A stretch of 64,000 nucleotides of DNA from Pseudisothecium myosuroides. Its lineage: Eukaryota; Streptophyta; Bryopsida; Hypnales; Lembophyllaceae. The DNA is taken from positions 9,238,001 through 9,302,000 of the forward strand of contig OX637295.1 in NCBI GenBank assembly GCA_951799445.1, read 5' to 3'. The notes below the pieces were generated by a model that was given only the letters and a program-made list of their open reading frames with translations, had not been told where the DNA came from and searched no databases. Made by a program: the position numbers and the translations under genes. Shown in pieces: positions 58,029 through 64,000 of the stretch; position 1 is the first letter of the stretch; every line of letters begins with the position of its first letter.

Positions 58029-58442
58029 TAAGAGCATTGCCACAATGGGGTGGTCAAATTACTATGGTGAAGCAAGTCTAGCAGCCCATGAAACATGCAA
58101 TGCCCGACAAGGGCCCCCCTACAATGTGGAAATGAACTTGATCCGGTTTGGGTGGTCAATGGTTTAGCTTCATTGAATTTTGCCTTAAGTTGCATTGAAT
58201 TCCGCTTTACCTACATTGAATTTGACTACTAATTTCAAGCATTAGGCGAAAGCAATACAAAGTTTAAAGCAAAGTGCTTCGAAAGTAATCAACCCTAAGC
58301 TCTCTATAAATTTCATCACACACCGAAAGCTGTAGGAAAACAACCACATTCAGCGTGCCTGGTAGTTGAAACTCTATGGGGGAATTGGGCTCCAAGGCCC
58401 AGTCTCGGCCATGTGTGCTAAGCCGTGGTGGGGATGCTCTAA
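58029..58442. mobile_element. TIR element with TAAGAGCATTGCCAC / TTAGAGCATCCCCAC ends
   Basis: The left tip TAAGAGCATTGCCACAATGG pairs with the inverse right tip TTAGAGCATCCCCACCACGG. The tips match those of 46079-47207 and 17810-18925, so these form one superfamily in this window. A TATA-like CTCTATAAAT lies inside. No clear target duplication. Confidence 0.65.
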
Positions 58443-59743
58443 CAACTCCTAATATGTAGCAATCTTTTTTTTAAAGCGATAAAAAGACTAATAGCACCAA
58501 AAAATTATCTCCTGCACCAAGCCTATGGAAAAATGTGGAGATAAAAAAGTTTAAAAAGCCAGATCCGGATCTTTGATGATACCCTTGCGGTCACTGCCTC
58601 CACAGTGACTCTTGGAATATCCGAGCTTGTCACCACCTATGGAATGGTTGATTCAACAACTTTTCATTTGGTGTCGCCTAAACTACACCAGAGTTGGTAA
58701 GATTAAGAGAGATTGTACCCACATATTTCATATTTCATATTGCCAGTCTTTCTTGTCTATTAGTAGGAAATTAAAAATGGTCACCAGAAGAACAAGGCCC
58801 TTGCACTTTTGGAGAAGAAACTGGTGAATTTAGGTGGCCCTCGTTTAGACATTTACTGCTAATTTGGGAGCTTTTGGCCACTGGTGAATCTAGTCTAGTT
58901 TGCAAATGTGTCTTTGCGTCTTTGCAACTCAGTTGTTGCCGTGTTGGGGTCTTTCTCAATGGAGAAAAGGTGAATGCAACTGCGCTTGGGGAAAGAGAGA
59001 ATTTTGGGCCTTTTTTTCAAGCAAGAAGAAACAGAAACTTGAAAGTGGCGAGGAAGAAAAGGGGAGGGACTGAGCCACCTGAGGGAGTAATTGTCATTGA
59101 TTGTGCCAGAAATTGTGAGAGATGTTTTCTCGGGTTTTATTTTGGTGCCATACAACTCACACTGATTCATAACTTGGAGCCAAATTTTACACCAATTTTT
59201 TTTCCGAGGGAGCCTAACCTCAGCCACTTACTTCTCAACTGGAGCCCAAGTCTAGATTCCCATAATTTTAAAAAAAAAACCCACTGATATGTAGTACTCC
59301 GGAGTTCATCATCTTCTAACTGAAATTGTAAACTGTGAAAGCCTTTTATTATTTACAATTTGTGTCTAGCACTCTAGCGTATTCATGCAGCGTACTCTGC
59401 CTCGGCTTCTGTTTTTCTCACTGCGGGATATTTTGAACCCGATTCTTTGAATTGTACCGTTCAGTTCGTAACTTAAATCCAAGCGTGCTGACTGACTGCT
59501 AGGAAGGAGAGGACAGAGTGACAGGCAGATGCCAGGCTCAAGAATCAAAGCTCTTTTCTACATACAGTATGAGGAAACTGAAGTCTGTGTAACTGAGCTG
59601 TGAATCTTTGACTGTCAGCTCGATACACTACAGTACTGTACAGTACGAGGGAGCTCTTCGTACCAACCTATGCCCTAGGTCCCGAATGAGAATCTTTGTA
59701 GTTGCTCGTCTTCTGGAATGTGTTTTCCAACCTAACCTCGATA
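58443..59743. other. Intergenic, no gene supported
   Basis: ORFs at 58874-59287 (plus) and 58895-59227 (minus) overlap each other and lack recognisable domains. A short palindrome, GTACTGTACAGTAC, lies at about 59633-59646. Confidence 0.4.
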
Positions 59744-59928
59744 CAATAGAACCTCTCTAAGTTGATAGAGTTGGGACCAGTCTGACACATTGAGTTAGAG
59801 AGGTTATTATATTATGGAGGGTCATCATGTTCATATGTGGCTCATATTATTAAGTTGGGACTGGCAATCAATACTTCTTGACAACGCTTTATTGACTTAG
59901 AGGGGATCAATTTAGAGAGGTTCTACTG
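59744..59928. mobile_element. Emigrant-like MITE (pogo/Tc1-mariner group), TA target
   Basis: 185 bp with ends CAATAGAACCTCTCTAAGTT and inverse CAGTAGAACCTCTCTAAATT, flanked by TA at 59742-59743 and 59929-59930. The terminal sequence resembles the plant Emigrant MITE ends (CAGTAAAACCTCTATAAATT) that I recall from Arabidopsis. GTTGGGACC-type sequence lies just inside each end. Confidence 0.88.
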
Positions 59929-60250
59929 TAATAAGCTTATCACATACTCGGTTTCATCCGAGAGGCAATGTGATATAGGAGGCAACCCATTCCTGATCGC
60001 CCCTCATTCTCGCTATGTAGGTTGTTCTCTTTTTGCTCTGAAGGAGATGATTAGTGACTAATTATGATGCGGTTCCTGACACAGTTGTGGCGCATTTTGA
60101 TTGACTTCAAGACTCTCAATATTGCAACACCCCTTGGTCGATTTTGTTTTCAGCCTATGGTTGGAAATAGCAAGCCTTATATCATTGGTATGAAAGGAAT
60201 AGAATCTTCCGGTGATCAAACCTACCCTCTAGATGTGTGTAATTGCTTAA

Positions 60251-61180
60251 CCCCTAAAGGCCCAAGGCCTTTTTTCTGAAAAAACCCCATCAAAACTGCC
60301 ATTTCTATAGCAAGGAGTAAAAAAAATGAAAAATGTTTTTTTTTCACATCTAACCGTAGGATCTTACACCCAACTAGTATGAGAATGTGTGGAAAAAATT
60401 TCAGAATTTTTGACCGCTCAGATTGCAAGACATCTGCATTTAAAGTGGAAAAAACAAGTATTTCAGCACATTGCGGGACTAGATTTTTTGACTTTGAACA
60501 TTTTGCACTTAAAATTTTTGCACTACAGAGTTTTGTGCTTCAAATCTTTACAGTGGAGAATTGAGTTGAGAGTCTAGGAAAAAAAATAATATTCAAAAAA
60601 ACTTAATTATCATTCCTAAAAAAATTATTAAGTAGAAGTAGGTACGAGGTAGAAGGAAAATCTAAAACATTAATATATTTTAGATGGAATTAAAATACAC
60701 TAATCCCAATGGTGAGATTGTTCTAGCAAGTAAACTAAAAAATGAGAATTTTTTTTTTAAAAATTACAAAAATAGCATTTAGAAATGAATCCTACAAGTT
60801 ATTTTTTTCCAGAAGATGCTCTAATTGCCCGAAAAACAAGAATGTCCATAACTTTCTTATAACAAATCCAAATGAAATGAATCAAAGCTTTTTAGATAGA
60901 CAAAAATATAATCTACAAGAAAAAATATTAAAAAAAAAAAAATCAAATTTTTGCCAAATTTTTCTTGCTGCCCAGACTGCCCAGTTACGAAAAAAAGTAA
61001 CATATTTGGCCATAACTTTTGACTCCTATTTCCAAATGTCTTGAAATTTAGTGCATATGAAAGATATTCCTCGCGCCCACCTTCTATTAAAATTTCAGCT
61101 TAAAATATGGAAATCTCTAGTGACACGGACCTGCCCAAAATTTCTATACGGCCAAAAAACGCAGTCCGGTCCTTTAGGGG
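60251..61180. mobile_element. piggyBac-like non-autonomous element PB1-d
   Basis: 930 bp between TTAA at 60247-60250 and 61181-61184. Near-identical to 40976-41895 in the same orientation (for example CATAACTTTTGACTCCTATT and ACCTGCCCAAAATTTCTATA). No transposase ORF is present. Confidence 0.9.
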
Positions 61181-61356
61181 TTAAGTGGTTGGAAATGGGT
61201 TGCCTCCTTTAAATAAACAAGATATGGTCATAATGTGATCACAATTGTCAAGATGCGGTGTATTGCAAAATATCATATATAAGGGCAGACTTCCATGTTC
61301 CTAGAATTGACCAAACCTGACATAAATACAAAAGAATACTTCCACTTAAACCTTAA

Positions 61357-62535
61357 CCCCTAAAGGACCGAGGCCTGCTTTCTGCCAAAAAAACACTCAA
61401 AACTGCCATTTCTATAGCAAAGAGTAAAAAAAAATTTAATTGTTTTTTTTCACATCTAACCGTAGGATCTTACACCTAACTAGTATTAAAAAGTGTGGAA
61501 AAAATTTCAGAATTTTTGACCGCAAAGATTGCAAGATATTTGCTTTTAAAGTGGAAAAAACAAGTTTTTCAACACATTGCGGGACTGGATTTTTTGACTT
61601 TGAACATTTTTAACTTAAAATTTTTGCACTACAAAGTTTTGAACTTTAAATCTTTATAGTGGAGAATTGAGTTGAGAGTCTAGGGGAAAAAAAGAAATTC
61701 CAAAAAACTTAATTATCATTCTTCAAAAAATTGTTAAGTAGAAGTAGGTACCGAGATAGAAGGAAAATCTAAAATATTTATATATTTTTAATGGAATTGA
61801 AATACACTAATGCCAATGGTGAGATTGTTCTAGCAAGTAAATTAAACCATGAGAATTTTATTTTTTTGAAAAATTGCAAAAATTGCATTCAGAAATGAAT
61901 CCTTCAAGTTATTTTTTTCAACAAGATGCTCTAACTGCTCGAAAAACAAGAATGTCCATAACTTCCTCATAACAAAATCAAATGAAATGAATCAAAGCTT
62001 TCCAGATAGACAAAAATATAATTTATGAGAAAAAAATATTTTAAAAAAAAATTCAAAATTTTGCAAATTTTTTTGGCTGCCCCCCGTTCCCATGCATTCC
62101 AAGAAATGGCATAACTTCTCGCTTGAAGGTCCAATTTCAAATTTTTTTTCCGCCATGTACCTTTCTCAATTCTTCACATTCAAAAAAAGTTTCAAAAAAT
62201 GGTATGAATTTGTCCCCCCTTAGGTACATGCCCCAAGTCCCATTTGTCCTCCGAACGGACAATGGTCCTTTAGGCAACGGTGCTAGTATGTGAGCCCAAG
62301 AATGCGAGCTTGTGAGCATTGAGCCTACAATATAGGTTCCTTTAATATAGATACCACACACTATAGAAGGTGTATGTATCATAAACACTTATAATATGGA
62401 TATTTGTAACATATATACCCTATAATCATAGACGGTTTCTATAGTATATACACCTATAATATAGGTGTGTAGTATTCTAGGCTCATGGGCTCACGATTCT
62501 ATGCTCACATAATAGCAATCCTCGTCCTTTAGGGG
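61357..62535. mobile_element. piggyBac-like element PB1-e, carrying a nested insertion
   Basis: 1179 bp between TTAA at 61353-61356 and 62536-62539, with left tip CCCCTAAAGGACCGAGGCC. Subtracting the nested 250-bp element and its 9-bp duplication leaves 920 bp, the normal family length. The right ~200 bp resembles the opposite end of PB1-c rather than PB1-b, so at least two subfamilies exist. Confidence 0.88.
62275..62524. mobile_element. 250-bp nested MITE with 9-bp target duplication (Mutator-like)
   Basis: Flanked by TCCTTTAGG at 62266-62274 and 62525-62533. The tips CAACGGTGCTAGTATGTGAG and inverse GAGGATTGCTATTATGTGAG match over most of 21 bp. The interior is palindromic with CTATAATATAGG-type repeats. 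A 9-bp duplication fits Mutator-like elements. It interrupts the right terminus of PB1-e. Confidence 0.75.
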
Positions 62536-62539
62536 TTAA

Positions 62540-63611
62540 AGGATAATGCAAGCCCTAGGGGCATTTTAAAAGTTGAATTTTCATATAGTTCTTGATTTTA
62601 AATGTTTTTAAGCTTAACTAAGAAAATGTAGCTCCAATAATCTACTTTTTATTCCATTTTATTTTTTTCAAAATTATTCAAAATTGTAGTTTTTGTGATA
62701 CTTTGAAGGTAGCATTTTGAAAGCTCGAAATACACCACTTTTGAACTTTTTCTATCAAATTTCTCTTGGTGTAAGCCCAAGGAATATAGCAATTATATCA
62801 TGATATTTTTTACTATTATTTCCATTTATAAAAAAAATCATACTATTTAAAGCATTTTTGTAAATTATATGATTTTTATAAAGATTTTTTTTTAAAACAT
62901 ATAAAATTCAGTTTGATGTTTTTAATTATGGAAAGATGAGATTAAATTTTAAACATATATTATTAAATGTGAAAAATATCAAAATTTTGAAATATATATT
63001 TTAATGTACAAATCTAATGAAGTTTGACCAAGCGCAAACATAAATGTCCTTTAAGGATTAAATATAAAAGAATTCTATATAGAAGTATGCAATAGTTGGA
63101 TGAGGGGAATTGGAACGGTTGGTCAACAATTTTTTCAGGGAGGCTCATCAATAGTAGGAGAAGCAAGTTTTTGACTATCAAAAAACTATTTTTAACATTG
63201 GACTTGAACTTTTTGGTTGCAATTACTTTGATAGTTAGATGAAGCTACTCCTAAAATGTAGTTCTGGAATGATCGGGATAGTTTTTAGGGAATTGCATCA
63301 TTATTTTATTGGCTACTCAAATTGAGATAATAACTCATAACCTTCTCTTGACAATCATTTTTGTTGCCACATGGCACATAGCAAATGGAAAGAGTGAGGG
63401 TATTTCAAAGTTACAAACTCCATGCACAATTCATTTTTTGAGAGAGCTAGAAATCTCGTAGATTTAATAGTTTTGATTTAGTTTGAAAGATAGAATTATG
63501 CTGAAAACCGACTTGCCAATCTATGCCTCAAACGGTTATCACATAAATAATTCATTATTGAACAAATAATATATATATTGAAATTCAAAAAAACATCTTG
63601 GACTCAAAACC
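62540..63611. other. Intergenic AT-rich region, no gene seen
   Basis: No ORF, RNA gene or clear repeat ends were identified. Confidence 0.45.
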
Positions 63612-63833
63612 CACTACAAGAGAAAGGGTTGTTTTAAGTGAGTTTTTAAGTATAGTCCTAGACACATGATTTTAAGTAATGACCTTTATGGAGATTTTCA
63701 GCAAAATTTTACCTAAAACACATGTGTTTTAGGTAAAATTTTGCTGAAAATCTCCATAAAGGTCATTACTTAAAATCATGTGTCTAGGACTATACTTAAA
63801 AACTCACTTAAAACAACCCTTTCTCTTGTAGTG
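63612..63833. mobile_element. CACTA-like palindromic MITE, best preserved copy
   Basis: 222 bp, almost a perfect palindrome centred near 63720 (AAACACATGTGTTTT). Ends are CACTACAAGAGAAAGGGTTG and its near-perfect inverse. Flanks are ACC and ATC, so the duplication is imperfect. Same family as 13323-13543 and 13962-14107. Confidence 0.88.
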
Positions 63834-64000
63834 ATCGATGATCTTCTCTTGCCTCTCAATTCTTTGGATGATATCTATGCCGAACCCTTCTTATTAGTGA
63901 GGCACAAAATTAGTGTCACTGTAAAATTACTTGTTCTGTTCCAAAACGATTGTCTACTTTGAATGTCATGTTTTTTTGAGGTTGTTCTGAGTAAGTCATA

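Noticed and set aside
58874..59287. Overlapping ORFs on both strands
   Set aside because: Neither has a domain or codon bias, and each would exclude the other.

Overview
The window reads as nuclear DNA of a land plant. It is AT-rich, gene-poor and full of short non-autonomous transposons. Three conserved-looking loci stand out: an intron-rich plastid-type glutamyl endopeptidase (CGEP, minus strand, 22.1-29.9 kb), a Ran GTPase-activating protein (minus strand, 35.8-37.1 kb) and a Ser-rich plant-type protein of unknown function (plus strand, about 54-56.2 kb). CGEP and the leucine-rich-repeat part of RanGAP match their plant families closely, but RanGAP shows no WPP domain. I cannot name the species. 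Low gene density and the missing WPP domain make a non-angiosperm plausible, as inference only.

Layout. 0-9 kb holds two diverged copies of a dispersed repeat (1-480, 8038-8550), a second dispersed repeat split by a 1.54-kb foldback transposon (1213-2754), a decayed coding remnant with three in-frame TGA stops (3430-3990), a promoter-like and GC-rich minisatellite stretch (4.0-5.3 kb) and purine-rich sequence with hairpins. 9.1-9.6 kb has an orphan membrane-protein-like ORF. 10-21.8 kb is a transposon field. 22-30 kb is CGEP. 30-35 kb contains a TAA-flanked CACTA-like MITE, a foldback with an internal ~177-bp tandem array, and an abutting TIR element. 35.8-38.2 kb is RanGAP with a 257-bp palindromic MITE upstream. 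38-54 kb is again transposon debris plus weak coding-like fragments. 54-56.2 kb is the Ser-rich gene. 56.2-64 kb is transposons and duplications.

The most striking signal is a family of ~0.92-0.93-kb non-autonomous elements with termini beginning CCCCTAAAGG, each bounded by TTAA on both sides (14271-15204, 40976-41895, 47978-48902, 60251-61180, and 61357-62535 once a nested insertion is subtracted). Two shorter relatives (18978-19625, 19789-20363) have different termini but the same TTAA boundaries. TTAA duplication with C-rich ends is the signature of piggyBac-type transposons, which to my knowledge are rarely described from land plants. One insertion has a natural empty site inside the window, at 897-900. 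The paralogous repeat that supplies it carries in turn the foldback whose TA empty site is at 15626-15627, so each repeat copy documents the other's insertion.

The protein genes show no functional link to each other: CGEP is a plastid stromal protease, RanGAP acts in nucleocytoplasmic transport and division, and the Ser-rich protein is uncharacterised. No tRNA, rRNA, CRISPR or autonomous transposase ORF was seen.
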